Notes: generated by a model not told the origin, from the sequence alone. A DNA stretch of 64,000 nucleotides from Membranipora membranacea (GCA_914767715.1 OU612067.1:12095001-12159000), one strand, 5' to 3'. Shown: positions 1 through 13,300, numbered from the stretch's first letter. Program-made: numbers and translations.

Positions 1-177
1 ATTTTGTTAATGTTACAAGGTGCAATCCTCAATAAGTTATTTTGATTTGATCAAAATTCAATTCTTGAGTTTCGTATACCCCATGTTAACTCCTAGTCTA
101 TCTTAGTACTAGGAGGATGTAATATGATAGGATATGATATAATAGGAAATGATAGGATGGTTATTGATATTTTGTAG

Positions 178-2071
178 CCAATACTTGGTTGTGATAAGCC
201 AGAATGAAGCATCACATCGTATAAAGAAGAGAGCATTACCTGTTGAATGCAATGTTAATAAGCTTTATAACTCAACTTTGGCTTCTGCAACCAACCAGGC
301 ATGCTACATTACAGCCACATTCAAGGCAGAACAGATTACCATCCGCGGTCTGTTGCTTACAATTGGAAGTCAAGAACAAAACTTGGGCTACTACAACCAG
401 CTGCTACAGAAAAACCAATTCTATACTGTTCACATTGGATATCAAGGCACTATCGGGGTGAGTGAAATGTGGAATCCTTTAAAGCTACTCGCAAAATAAG
501 TTACATCTACGTTGAAAATCTGAATTTAATAGGTGCATAGAAGACATATATCACTTCTGTAATCAAAAAACATTGCTATATATTGATATAGAGAACGCTA
601 AATCCGTTTAATCATGCCTGCCCAGTTTACCATTGTCAAACCTATCTCTTCACCCAGAAGAGCGTTCTTTGATGACTCTCTTTTTCAGGGAGACAGAGAG
701 TTCATACAATTCACAGATTCAAAATCATTCCAACGTAAGTGATATGAGGTTACGGGACACTTTTTCTTCCACTGAGCAAAAAACGGCCAACAAATTTTTT
801 AAGACACAGTTCAGCTGAAAATAACCTTGAAGATTGATAGTTAGTACCTCTCTCATCTGGATTAAATGCAAGCCTATTGTACAGTGCATCAATGCAAATA
901 ACATTTAATAGTATAGTATACTCAATTATTATAAATGGTAGTCTATATTTTGAGATTGTACTTTAATTACATTACATATGATATTGAAGCTACATTTTTA
1001 GTACTTTATGTTATGCGGTGTCATATCACATCAAAAAAGATTGTATTATTTGATGGCTAATCATCTGAAAGTCTCAATATTTTTATGATATTCATCATTA
1101 TCATTACTTCTTCGCAGTGACTCTTCAGAGGTGTAGTCCACCACCTGAAATTAAAAACGCTCACCTTCTTGGCTCATCAGAAGACTACAAACTTGGTGCT
1201 CAGGCATTCTACCAATGTGATACCAATATTGTCTCGGGAGAAGGGGTATCTACCTGCAGTGAAACACCCTCAGGACTGATATGGTCTGAAAATACTCTTG
1301 TTTGCAAAGAGCAAAATTTGGGTATGTGTTTACTTCCTAGTTTGTTAATAGTTCAAATATGAAGACTTGATTGATTATGCAGGATGGACATGATACTAGG
1401 AGATTAGTATTTAAGCTGCTATCACATGTCATCATAACATCAAAATTGTGGATAACGATAATGAATTCGATTGAGATTCGGACAGTGATCATTGTTAAAT
1501 ATATTAATAATGAATATGGCACATGCATACCTTGTGGGTCAATATAATAGAAGTAGATTGGAAGATTGTATCTTTCCCACTGTTAACATAATTTCATCTT
1601 TCCTTTCCAAAACGTGTGCTCATTCACTTTTCAGCAAAATTACTTTCAATATTGATACATCTTGATGAATTATTTGTTGTTTGCTCCACAGTTCAAATCC
1701 TAGTTGGAGTGTTTGTCTCAGTATTGGTGATTGTTGGGATACTAGTGCTTGTAATCTACCTAAGAAAAAGGTCAGAATCTCCACAGACCACAGATGGGCA
1801 GGCATCCAGTGTACCAACAATGAGAGGTCCTGATGATAGATCTCCTCCTCCAACTTATGAGGATATAGAATTGAGATTCAGTGCTCTCTCCAACACAGAG
1901 TATGCTGAAGTTGCTGATACCAAAGGGGAACAAAGGGAAGACAAGATGTATGAAAACTTCAAACCAACCAGTCAAGAGAATCAGAATCAGTATGAGACGC
2001 TACAGCTTCCAGCCGGTCAAGATGCAACTGATGATGGTCATGTTTATGCAGAGGCCCCACCTAAATATTGA
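178..2071 (+). CDS. Gene A (3' end): RPTP-like ectodomain with CCP, TM and tyrosine-motif tail, no phosphatase
   Basis: Partial gene; its 5' exons lie before the window. Exons read from splice sites: 178-457 (enters in phase 2, leaves in phase 0), 689-734 (leaves in phase 1), 1118-1321 (phase 1 to 1) and 1692-2071 with the TGA at 2069-2071. The first two exons encode the membrane-proximal domain of receptor tyrosine phosphatases and align with exons 31-32 of gene B (same phases; shared NKLYNST/DKLYNST, CYITA and GYYNQ). The third encodes a sushi/CCP module. The fourth holds a hydrophobic helix (about 1692-1763), a basic stop-transfer YLRKR and a tail of about 100 residues. No PTP exon follows before gene B. 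The basic site RIKKR replaces the furin consensus RRKR of gene B. Gene B goes straight from exon 32 to its TM exon in phase 1, so the CCP exon is a symmetric 1-1 insertion. Role (inference): receptor signalling by tyrosine phosphorylation. Confidence 0.82.
1118..1321 (+). other. CCP/sushi exon of gene A
   Basis: A single symmetric phase 1-1 exon encoding about 68 residues with four cysteines in sushi spacing: C-SPPPEIKNAHLLG, FYQCD, STC, then W...LVC. A conserved tryptophan sits between the third and fourth cysteines (GLIWSEN). Sushi modules usually mediate protein binding in complement and adhesion receptors. The degraded copy in gene C (55826-56019) is nearly identical over its first half, so the two copies separated recently. 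Confidence 0.85.
1692..2071 (+). other. TM helix and signalling tail of gene A
   Basis: After the transmembrane segment the tail carries a PPxY motif (PPPTY, 1844-1858) that WW domains would bind. Several tyrosine motifs follow: YEDI, TEYAEV (1895-1912, an exact TxYxxV immunoreceptor switch-motif pattern), YENF (YxN, the Grb2-type SH2 motif), YETL (YxxL) and VYAEA. No enzyme domain is present. The motif matches are seen in the sequence. Binding to SH2 or WW partners is inferred from the consensus patterns only. Confidence 0.75.
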
Positions 2072-2510
2072 CCCACAACCTTAAATTTGGCTCATCTGCT
2101 TATACGAAAATCAATGGAAGGGGTTACTGTCTTATATTTATGTACAGGCTTTGATACAACTAGCCATCTACTAATAAATATCTCTACTGAAGTTTGTCTT
2201 ATCATTTAAAATATTAGTGCATCATTTGAGTTTGACATCATACAACTGACCAAAAAGGTTTTTCGATGTTGAAAATGCGTTTGATGAAGTAATATATTAC
2301 ACATTTATTATATATTGTTTTATTTTATTTTTATAATTACGTATAAATTAGATAACTTACCGCTTTTTGTAACAGGAATAACTGTTTGAAGCAATTGTTA
2401 CAAATAAAAATTTTATCCACCATACAACAATATTGTTAGCCAATATTTTCTTTTCACTGCCTTTCTTGTAAGAGAAAGTGGTGACAATACATCTGATTAC
2501 ATTCAATAAA
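2072..2510 (+). terminator. 3' UTR and candidate poly(A) signals of gene A
   Basis: AATAAA hexamers follow the stop codon at 2173-2178 and again near 2505-2510. Either could direct 3'-end formation. The region shows no further coding similarity to the receptor genes. Confidence 0.45.
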
Positions 2511-5500
2511 CCCAATTATTATACTGCAACTTGTACAGTCTTTTATTGATTGATATGAAGAGATTGCCTATATACCGTTGTTATTGTGTGAATTTGCTGC
2601 AACAAAATCCTATAATTATGTAGTGTGATAACAGCGAATAACATTAAATATATTATACACTACAATTCTTTTTTAGTTATAATAGGTGTCTGCGAAGCAC
2701 AAAAACTGATTTAACACACTTGACAACTTGCGAAAATTTTTCAAAATGTTTCATGTGAAATCAGAATGTAAAATTGACTAAGCTGTTGGAGACGGAGACA
2801 TGGCATTATGCTTATTAGCCAAATGTCTTGCTCATTACCAACATAATATACTGATTTATGTAATCTGCAGTAATCTTAACCAAAAAGTATATCTACACAC
2901 ATCCCTCTGCTGATCAGATTGAAAGTGGCAGGAAATGCTTGTGTATACCACCAAATGAGTGAACTACTAGATTGAAAGATGGATTGCTATTGATACATAC
3001 AGATTAGTGCTGAAATTACTTTTTATTTGGCTGGTGATGCCTCGATTCTGATTTTGATTGATTGATTTTCCTGTTTCCGATTTTACACCTTCGATTTCAA
3101 CCAACCCTTGTCTCGATTTGGATTTTCAATTTCTCCCTTTCAGTACTCTCGATTTTAGGTATCGATATATGGATTTAATGATGTGGCCAAGAAGCGAAGC
3201 ACAGGGCTCTAAATTATACATATTATATATGGCAAGATTGAGACTTTGTATGTTTTTTTCGCCGATAGCCGAAGCATAACTGACCGTTTTACTGTCAACA
3301 CAAGCTATGATAAATATGTAAAAAAGTATAAGTATGATACAGAACATACGCTATTTTGGAAAGCCAAATTTGTGTACGTATTTACAGCATCAATACTTGG
3401 ACATAGTATGTATATTAAGTTTTAAAGACATGAGGGAATAAAACCGGCCTCAAAAGATTGCCCATTAGGTTGCACATCCAAAGAGGCTGCTGGTTTCCAA
3501 CAACTGGGGCTAGTTTCAATTCGGATCCGGCTAAATTGTATTTAGCACACATATACCTGAGCTGTATCCAGATCTTTGCAGCCACTTTATCATGTTTCAA
3601 TTAGGCCCTGCTACCACTCAGTTGTCCCTCAGGTTAGTAGATTGATATTCATTTTGGAGAAATCTCACATTATCATTAAACACGACAGAGTTTATGAGTC
3701 AGTGGTTTTTATGTCTATTGTCATTGCAGATTAATTACACTTTGATGAATCTAAGTTATCAAAAATTACGATAGTATGATACTATTCAATAAATTAGCAT
3801 ATCTTACATATGAAATTGCATGGTTGCTGAGTGATAGCCGTCTGAAACAGAACAGCCAAGATTTGGCTCAGGATCAGCTATGAGTGTGTTAACTTTATCC
3901 TAATTGAAACCCGATTTGGTGAGTGGCTGAGCTTTAGCTGGCCTGTAGCCGTGAAAGCACGGCTAAATCTCTAATTGAAACCAGCCCCAGGTCTATAGCC
4001 TACTGACCACAAAAACAGTCAGAACACATATTTCAGATTATATATTTTGTCCTCAATGGAGCTCTGGTTTCAATGCCTCACAACATTGAACTCTAAATAA
4101 AACTATAATTGTCATAACAATGACTGCATAGATTTTTTCCGAACTATAAAACACATACCATACTTGCTCTGTAAAATCAAAGTTGGTATTTGAAGTTTGA
4201 AGGTGATTGAAGTTTGAAGTATAAAGTTTGTTTATTGCCTACTTCTAATATCCATCCTGTTATAGGTTGAATGCATCAAATGCACGGCACGTTAGCGGAT
4301 ATATAAAATAAACACAGACAAAGAGAACAAAGATGGCAGCCAAATCAAAACTTTCCCATACCGACTTCGATGTAACAAATGACCATTTTAAATCTCCAGT
4401 CCAGGTGTCAGTATTTGGCATTCAAGTTTGGTTTGTGTCCGTTTAAGGTAATGAAGTATCCCGTAAATTCTTGAGATCTTTCAAACTAACAGAGGAGATA
4501 TACATTGGATCAGGTAGCCGTTATATTGTTTGATTTATTAGCTATCACAAACAAAAACAGTATGGATATACTGTACCTGTAGCTGGTAATTGTGCTGTTC
4601 TGTGTTTGCGTGGTCGCTCAGTAGTAACGAGTGCATAATGAGTGAGCTATTCACAGCAGAGGGTCTAGTGCTCTGTGAAAGTGCAGACTGGCAGTGCATA
4701 TTTTGACTCTGAGTTGTCCACTAAACAATGTAAGGTTTTTTATCAAACTGTTATACTATTTAATCCACAGAATCAGAATGGATCGCAGAGGTGAGCTTGG
4801 TATTCATTATTACCTTTTTCGGATATGAAAATATTTTGCACTATCACATTAGTACACCCCAATCCTCAATCAATATGACTATACTATCTCTTAACCTCAT
4901 AAAAAACTTCGTCTTGTGCATACAGCACATGAATTTGTACCTGTCGGGCAAGTCCGGACTTGTTCTCTCTTCTTCTTTATAAGACTTTAACTAGATTTAA
5001 GTGTGTTGAATTAATGAGTGTCTCCTTGAATGCATTTTTGAAGGTCAAAACCCCCACCCCATTACTCAATAAACACCTTTTTCTTCAGTCAATGGGTCAT
5101 TATTTGAAGTTATCTCCCCGCTTGACAAGGAAAAGATACTTCCAACTGAAATGTATATGTCACACTTTAGCTTAACATCTCTTCTGTCTTATGTCCGTAG
5201 ACAACCTGAGCCGTCGCTGCAGACTTTGCCGATGATGGTCATGAACATTGTATATCTATAAACTGCAACCTAAGCAAGATACCATTTTAGAGACCAATAA
5301 GGGAGCAAAGCCTGACAAGGTGAGGTTTGAGGGCAACGGTCTTATGGTCAGATGGCCGTGGCCAGTCACGCTATGGATGGATCGCCTCCAAACTTTGCGC
5401 CATGCTAGCGTACCAACAGAGGTCTTATATGACCAACTTTGAAGACCCGTTACCGTCAGTCCGGTCACTATTAGGTAATACACCTGTAATTGGGTGAAGG

Positions 5501-5814
5501 TCAACTTGTTGCACCCATCCTCCAAAATAAAATGATTAGTATGCTGATGACAAATGAGGGTGTAGCCAATTCAAAAGCACTGCTATCAGTGACATTGAAC
5601 CCTGTAAATATTTTCAGATCCATTTGAAATGGAAATTTATTGGTTTAAAGTTTGAAATTCTTTTTGCAAAATAATTTTAGGACGATCAATACATACGAGT
5701 GGGCTTATGAAAATTAGACAGGAAAGTGTGAAAAATGCTATGGTCCTATATATAGGGCCACTGAAAAATTCTGAGAAGAAATTTTCAATCAATAGTCACC
5801 AATAGGGAAGAGCA
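2511..5814. other. Intergenic spacer between genes A and B, left part
   Basis: A+T-rich sequence with only short open frames and no match to any exon of the receptor family. I see no RNA gene or clear repeat here. The frame around 5248-5442 is open but I cannot connect it to any family. Confidence 0.5.
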
Positions 5815-6345
5815 GAAGCATACCATCATTTTGAGTGGTATGGTTGAAGAATTGAAAGAACTTGAAGCAGGCCCATTGAGGTGACAAGTCAACATAGTTT
5901 GCATGTAAGGTAATGGGGAAATAAATAGAGGTGTTGGACCTGTGTTATCCCACAGTCTAGTAATCCTGTTTGTATAGATAGAGAATAATAGTGGCGAGAG
6001 TTCATTGCCCTGGGGAGTTTCCGTGTGTCAATATTGGTGCATTATAGTTGATTGTTGACCATTATTTGCTGGATGGGTTCTCAAGAAGCATGATAAGTTT
6101 TTGATCGTTGTTGTTAGGCATGAGACAGCATCTTGTGTTGATCTTTTCTCGTGGTAGGCAAAGTGATGGTGGTCCATGGTTGTGTGTTTAGTAAAGTATA
6201 TTTTAAGTTATCTCGCTAACATTTTACATAGCTGGTTATGGCATCGGGCGGTAATCTTTGAGGTGTGTAGGTGCGGTGACTTTTGGTAGCGGTTTTATTA
6301 CATCAGATTTCCACAGCTTTGGTCTCATATGCATATTGTGGAGTT
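5815..6345 (-). mobile_element. Degenerate non-LTR retrotransposon reverse transcriptase (CR1/Jockey-like)
   Basis: Translating the minus strand gives scattered pieces of a reverse transcriptase in the right order, broken by stops and frameshifts. The pieces are a PLPKVTAPTHLKDYRPM stretch (RT block 1), a FAY-x4-ST-x-DAV stretch (block 2) and a PQGNELSPLLFSIYTN stretch (block 4). A weaker piece resembles the segment that follows the catalytic loop. This order and wording are typical of CR1, L2 and Jockey-type LINEs. It is an old relic with no intact frame. Confidence 0.72.
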
Positions 6346-7066
6346 CAGTTCCGTGGTAAGGACCCAATACACAATTTATTGATAATTTGTAAGCTCCAAT
6401 ACCTATGCCCTATTTTCCCACCAGTGACCATTGGTATAGTATGAATAAGTCACTCATTACAATGAAGAAGGGTTTAGGTGCAAATTGAATTTGTGTCCCC
6501 CTGTCATGAGGTTGGACAACTTCAATAATAATGATCAATATTTTGAGGAGGCCAGGATTTTAACTGCGGAAATCACACAATAATGTTTTACATCAGACCA
6601 TATAATCATAAATTGAATGGTAGCTGCTAAACTAGGCTGTCTCGACATGCTTTGGCAATACAGGCTACTGTTATACATGAAATATATTAGAGCTTTGTAC
6701 AAATTAACACTCAAACTAACTCCAAGGTATGTGATAAACACTGTTGCAAACATTACATCATTACCATAAGACTACTGATTATTGGCACAGAACTTCCTTG
6801 TACACTTCAAAACTCTTCTCCCAACAGAGCGATCAAATCATCATCGCCTCAATAATAGCCACAAAGGGAAAGTCCCCAACATGACTGCACATTACATTAA
6901 TCAAATTCATAGGCCAAACCTTCATACGCTTGATTTAGACCACTTAATTCAGGCGGACTGTTATTAGCTCTCAATTCACACAACTACTAACTTCAAGGTT
7001 CAATAAGATTTCAATAGAAGGACAACAAAATGAGCAAAAGCAAACAATAGAATATAATATCTGCCT

Positions 7067-7182
7067 AAATCTAACCTCATGCGCTTACTTGCTATTAACA
7101 AGGAAGTTAGCTGAGAAATGTTGCGCACTGTTATCAGAAAACAACTGCATTTGGCTGCATGATTTCTTGGTGATAACATTGT
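7067..7182 (+). promoter_or_regulatory. Conserved upstream block of gene B (putative promoter/5' UTR)
   Basis: This stretch matches the segment at 57848-57972 upstream of gene D. Shared strings include AATCTAACCTCATG, GCTATTAAC, AGGAAGTT and GATTTCTTGGTGATA. The block begins about 219 bp before the gene B start codon and about 215 bp before that of gene D. AGGAAGT contains the GGAA core used by ETS-family factors. The similarity is seen directly; the promoter role is inferred from position and conservation. Confidence 0.6.
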
Positions 7183-7285
7183 TTGTAGCTGGGAACACAA
7201 GCACTGTCATGCTTTTATTCTGATAAGAGCATTCTCGCTGTCTAGTGCCAAGACTCTCAGGATATCAGCTACTGAGGGACTAACT

Positions 7286-7343
7286 ATGGATGACTACAAA
7301 TTTTGGATTCTCAGAGTATGTCTGCTCTCCCTTTTAATATCAG
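7286..7343 (+). other. Gene B exon 1: signal peptide
   Basis: Nineteen codons plus one base beginning at the ATG. A short charged start (MDDYKF) is followed by a hydrophobic run ILRVCLLSLLIS, then the donor gtatga in phase 1. The first exon of gene D has exactly the same length (58 nt), phase and pattern, which supports this start. Confidence 0.8.
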
Positions 7344-10300
7344 GTATGACAGTAATCATTTGATATTTGTGAACGGTTCACGAAGCTTGTAGATTTGTGA
7401 TGCGAAGTGAGACTTTTGTCAACTTGGGCGATACTATTATGGATATAAATTTGTTGCAACTTTGCCCCCAAAGCGACCCTCACTCTGTACAAGTTGCAAG
7501 GTGATACGGAGAAGTCCAAATATTTGAAATTGGGTGCCATGGCTGATCTATCAATTCTGATTTTTAGAAAAACCTTTTGAGAGCTTCTCTAAACCAGCAT
7601 GGGTAACATAACAAGGTGTGACGAGTATGCTAGCAGCTAGTCTAGTGGATAGCAAAGTGCCTGGAAATGTTTTATACCAATAACAAAATTACCAAGAGAT
7701 CTTGAACAGTTTTTTTGGGTGGTCGCAAGAAAACTTGATCGCAATCTTTTGAAATTGCCCCTCCCTTATAGTTCTTGCCTCTCTTCTAGTTGACAAGAGA
7801 ACCTTGACTATTCATAAGGGTTAAAAACTGTCTAAGCCTCTCTGAAAATTGCCACCAAGGCAAAGTCATGATTGATGTCAAACAGTTCGCCACAAACTAT
7901 AACTGATCTATTAAATGTTCCCCAATTTGACCCCTCCCCCCCCCCGCCCTCTCCCCACCACATTCGGATCAAGTTCATGCAGGCAAGTTACCATGACATC
8001 GGACATGACAAAATAATGTGATGTACTTTTGATGGATGTTATTCATAACCTTAGAACTATGTTGGGCAGAAGCTGCACGGCCATTATTATCTTATGGTAG
8101 TGAATGTCAATATTTGGTAATATGACAGGTTGATAAAAATAATCTTTCTCATCCTTAAGGTCAATAAAAAGGGAGTCGTGTTATTATGGGGTCTAAATCT
8201 TCATGAAACTAGTAGAATATTGATATAAGTGAGTATGTTCTGGTGGCCTGATATGGGTAAAAAATTGAGTTAAAAATTACAAGTTTGTCTCTGTCCGAGG
8301 ATTGAGAAATATCAGTGCCTTAAGTGCACGGCCGCAATATTCAGCACCAAGTTGCTCTCAGTTTTCAGGCAGGTCGGAGCACACCTGGGGCATCAATTGA
8401 GCCAAGTAGTCAGTAGACTACAGCAGGACTCGAACCCAAGACCTCCAACACTTTTGACGGCAGGCGCTCTAGCCAACTGAGATACCTCCTACTCCTGTGT
8501 ATGCAATTGATAACATTTCTTATATGCTTAGCAGAATGACTGCATGTACACGATCTAGTAAATATAGCTTCCAGCGGTAAAGTAGGCAAAGGCAAAGCGG
8601 TCTGATGGTGCTTAGTTCAAGGCTCTAAATATGCCGATTTTACATTGGTTTGGCTGTTGTTATTGGCCCTTTTCTACATGTCATCACATTCAGATGCCTG
8701 CCAAACTAAGTTAAGAACCTTGTTAAACGAGAACAAAGTCTGAAGGTGACATTAGAATATGGCTGAAAGGACTGGTTTTCCTTGCCTGAATTAACAGGAG
8801 TTCTGATGACCAGTATATTGTTTTGTGTTTATAGCAGAATGAAGCAATCCAACAGCTGAACATGAATGATTTCACTCTACCCATTGTTATTACAAGGGTG
8901 GTCCCTGTGGTCACTAGCCAAGTGCTTGTTAATTGTTTTCCGAAAACTGGCTGAAACACCTTATAACTGGCTCTGTTCTTGAGTTTCATTAAGTTGTGAA
9001 TTCCTGCATGCCTGCGTACTGGGTAGCTGGTTGTTACGTGATAATATGTCGGCTGCCTGATAATTCAAATGCAATGTAACATAATCATAAAAGGGAGGGT
9101 GAAAGGGAGAGGCTATCCAAATCCTCCCTGGTGATAATAATACCAGTATTGTCAAGTTCTATTAAATTTATGTACTGTCTACTCTTGTTATCTGCAAGGA
9201 CAACTCCTTGCAAGGACAACTCCTAGTATTTTATTTGCACATAACTAAACTTCTTGCTCTCATGCTAATAAGTTTACTGGTATATATGCCAACATACCTA
9301 TTTATGACCAAAGACTTGGGGAAAAGGATTTTGCATCAGATCAAAGTAGTATTGTGCATGCGTGCCTTGAACAAGCTTTGTCGTCTAATCATGTTCAAGA
9401 CAGGGTATGTGGACTGAAGAATAGTCATAAATGTGATGTCAATCACATCCTACAACAACTATTACACAATCCCCAAACTTAGATACCGTTTTAAAATTTT
9501 CTCCCTTGATTAAAAGCCAGGTGAATATTTCCGTGTTTTGCTATTTTATTATGTGCATCGTGAGGCAAAAATATTTTATAAGCGTTTATTACCAAATTAT
9601 ACTTGTGTAACATATCCTACTGCTTGTATGAGAGATTATTTCATCATTTGCGTTACTAATTTTTAAATTCAGGTTCATCACAAACAGTACCACAAAATGT
9701 GGCACAAGGTAAATCAACATCAAGATCACCTGAGACCTATTGGAAATGGGGAAACAAAGAGAACCTTGTGGATGGATCAGTTACAGCTTCATTGGTGTAT
9801 GGTGGGGGTATTATAACCGAGTGTAATGGGTGTTTTGCTAGCCAACCTGTAACTGGTTTCTGGCAGGTTGACCTCGGAGACAAATACTTTGTTCCCTATG
9901 TCAAGATAGTGAGAGTAACAGGTGAGATTAAGCTTTCTGTTGTTCCATCATCCTTTGATTCCGGATAGGAAATGATAATACAGTTTTTCAATAATAGTTA
10001 TATCATTTTGAGGGGGTTGGGCACATAATCTTGTTAGCATAATCTGTATCAGAATACCTGACATAGTTCTTAATACTAACAACCCTTCTTGATTCTTCAT
10101 TCCATCACTTCAGTACAATAAAAAGGTCATTCACATATTTTTGAAGTTTAAATGCCACAACAATCATGTAGCTTAGATCAAAAACATACAATGAAGAAGT
10201 TGTCCTCTTCTTTCACAGGTGAAGACAACTAAAATGTTTAAAAAAAAACATCTTCTGATTAGAACTCCCTACTAGGCAATTAATTGACTCAATGTTCAAA

Positions 10301-13300
10301 TTATCAAAATCCCTGTTCTAGTTTGCCAAAGGTTGTCTTGTGATTTGAGCTATCAAAAAATGTGAAACATCACTTTTGTGTTAGTTGAAGAAAATCAAGT
10401 TGCTTAGGTTACATTCCTTTCCATCATCATTGGCAGCAATGACCCTCTCATTTGAATTCATTTAACAAAGTGTGATGATTTAAGGAAAGTCAACATAAAG
10501 ATCCATAAACAGAGGTCTGTTTTTATTCATGCTGATAAAGAAAGTTAAAGACTACAGGAAGACAAAGGCAGTACAATACAGTACACAGGCGTCAATACCT
10601 ATGGATGAGCAAGGGTCAGATCTTTAACACTAAACATAATTTTCACCCGAATGTGCAAAGACCCGCCAAATTATTTCTCTTATGGCCTTTGAAATTTGTG
10701 TGATTTTACAGAACGAAACCGAGAGAAGATGCATTTTGAGAAACAAATACTGACTGGGGCTGTAGGCTAGGTTACCCACATTTAACAAATTAATACGTTG
10801 ATTTCAACCTCAGGTTTCACTAGTGATATAACTGGAGTGAGTATCGTCGTGTCTGAGAATGGTGAAGACGATGAGGAGATGCAGTACACAAGAGATCCAA
10901 ACAACCGCACCACACAGCATGACCTTCAGTACGTGAGATATGTACAATATGTGAGACTCAAGACCGACACTCCCACTGATGGAATGATCTTTGATGAGGT
11001 CGAAGTATATGCATTCAGTAAGTTCTATACATTAGGTTTCACAATGAGTTTCGTTCCTGTACCGCAAATCAATACTTGTCCAGTTCTGTCCATCCGAGAC
11101 TTCATTTCTTCTGACTTATAACTTTTGGTTTGGAGATCAAGTGCATACTGATCATGTGATATATATGATATATAATATAAAATGTGTGAATTCATATCTG
11201 CGTTCAATAGAGCTTAAATAAATTCAGGCAGCCTGAGTTACAATTAAGTGGGTGTGAAAACCTTTCGTTAGTTTCTAGAATAAGTTAAGGGCAAACATGA
11301 TGTACTGGTACTCAGACTAAATTGATTGACTGGCAGCCAGAAATACACATCATATCTTTCAGATACCGAACTGTTTATCCCAACTCTAGTAACCGCAAAT
11401 GGCCCAAACGCAAATTCTTTGAGAATAATCTGGCAGCCACCACCGTCAGCGTCAGGATATACAATTAAATACCAGGTGAGTAAGACCTGATTGTATTGGT
11501 TGAATAGTGTACGTAACTAAAATCAATATAAATGAATTGAAACTTCTTAATTGTTCTTTTGAAATATTGAGTGATAGAAAATGGGATGATACACAACATA
11601 TAGCCTCTCATTATTGTGGTCACGATTATCATGATAGTTTGAGTCGGGAGCATATTATAGTCAGGAAAAGTTGTGCAAGATTTAGGCAGCTCCAATTCGA
11701 TGCTCTGTCCCTACTATGTTGCTGTCCTGTGCAAGGCCTGGTACCAGTATTTAATAAAATACACTTTGAATGTTGATTTCTCTACAAATACATTTACATT
11801 TAACAACTAGCTATTAAATACAGATCTCCTGGAAATTAAAATATTGTAGCGAATGCAGTTATTTTCAAATCATATTTGAGTGTAGAGGATATTTCATCAT
11901 CATAAAAAATATTGCATAACCTAATATGTTTTACCTGATTTTGTGATGCCTTATTGTCATGTTTCACGTTTGGTAATGATTCTATTCATCTATTTAAAGC
12001 TATAGTTGCGCCTCCTCACTTTTGGCATGATTTTGAAGGTCTCAGTCTCATTAAGAGCATCATGGCAACCTTTTAAATAGCCTATGGAAACAGCTGAAAC
12101 CATTCCCTTTACTAAAACGAAAATTGTTCTCAGTTTTTCTCTACCACTAAGGTTGTCTCCCCTTTATATATCTATAACATATAGATATGTATGAAACTGC
12201 CCTTAAGTTGGATAAATCTTTGAAAGATATGATAGTGAGCAAGTGATTGGCAATGCTTTTTTACTTACTACTATAGCTTATAGGGCACGAAGAAAATGAA
12301 TTGCAGTCCTGATACAATTGTCATGACAAGTCAATGCTAGCTATTATGACACGTTAAGCTGTGACTTGTACTGTATACATTAGTATGTTTCTCTGATTTC
12401 TAACAGTACCGGTGTGGTGATGGAAGCTGGAGTAATAAGCAGAGTTCAGACCCCCAAGTATCAGCAACAGTGACTGGTTTGACCGGTAGCAGTATCTATA
12501 CCTGTTCTGTGAGAGTAGAAAAGTCACCAGAGAACCCTAACACAGCTGAAGGATTGACTTGGTGTGCAGGTACATATTATTTTACTTGCTTAGCAAGTGA
12601 GGATGTAACAATAAAACATATTGCACCAAAAAAATGATGATGAGAATCTATGATCCCTGCACATTATTGTACTGCTGCAGAAAGCTTAAAACAAATTTAA
12701 CAATTCGTCATTAATTTCACTTCCATGTTTTGAAAAGAATTTCACTAAATAGACAAACAAATTTAACTTTGACTTGAGCAAGTTTCCTTTTGGATGTTCA
12801 AGGAAATGTCCGCCCAACACCAGTATCACTATCAGCTGGGAATCCAACTCAAGTTAATAATGATGGGAGAGAAAGATGGAGATATGACATCACATGGAGT
12901 GTAGGTATCAATTTATTATTTCATTATTATTTTTAATTCTATTGGTACTCCAACCTGTCATTGCCTGCCCGTGAATACCTTCGATAATATATTTTCGATA
13001 ATATATGTAGCTGGTACCTTAATTGCCAAAGATATAGTGCTTAGTTTTAGGAAAAACAACATTTTAAGTTGATGTGCTTGTAGAAACTTGAACGAGTAAA
13101 AATAATGTTTGTTTACTGTCTCGGTGCTGAAAATTCCTTTCATTTACATCCATAAATGTATCAGACTTTACCTTTTATGTTTTAAAACCATTTGATCATG
13201 ATGTATGCGCTGTGTAATTCTCAATTATTTTTATTTACATACTACTCCATAGATGCCATCATACTACAGACTGAGTTGCTTGACAGATGTCAATGGCAAG

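Noticed and set aside
1-177. Search for the preceding membrane-proximal exon of gene A
   Set aside because: No segment resembling gene B exon 30 occurs in these bases, so that exon must lie before the window.
5248-5525. Overlapping open frames on both strands in the A-B spacer
   Set aside because: No similarity to any family I know, no splice context matching the receptor genes, and no codon pattern favouring either strand.
8418-8492. tRNA gene on the minus strand
   Set aside because: The B box is perfect, but the acceptor and anticodon arms do not pair convincingly. A SINE head fits better.
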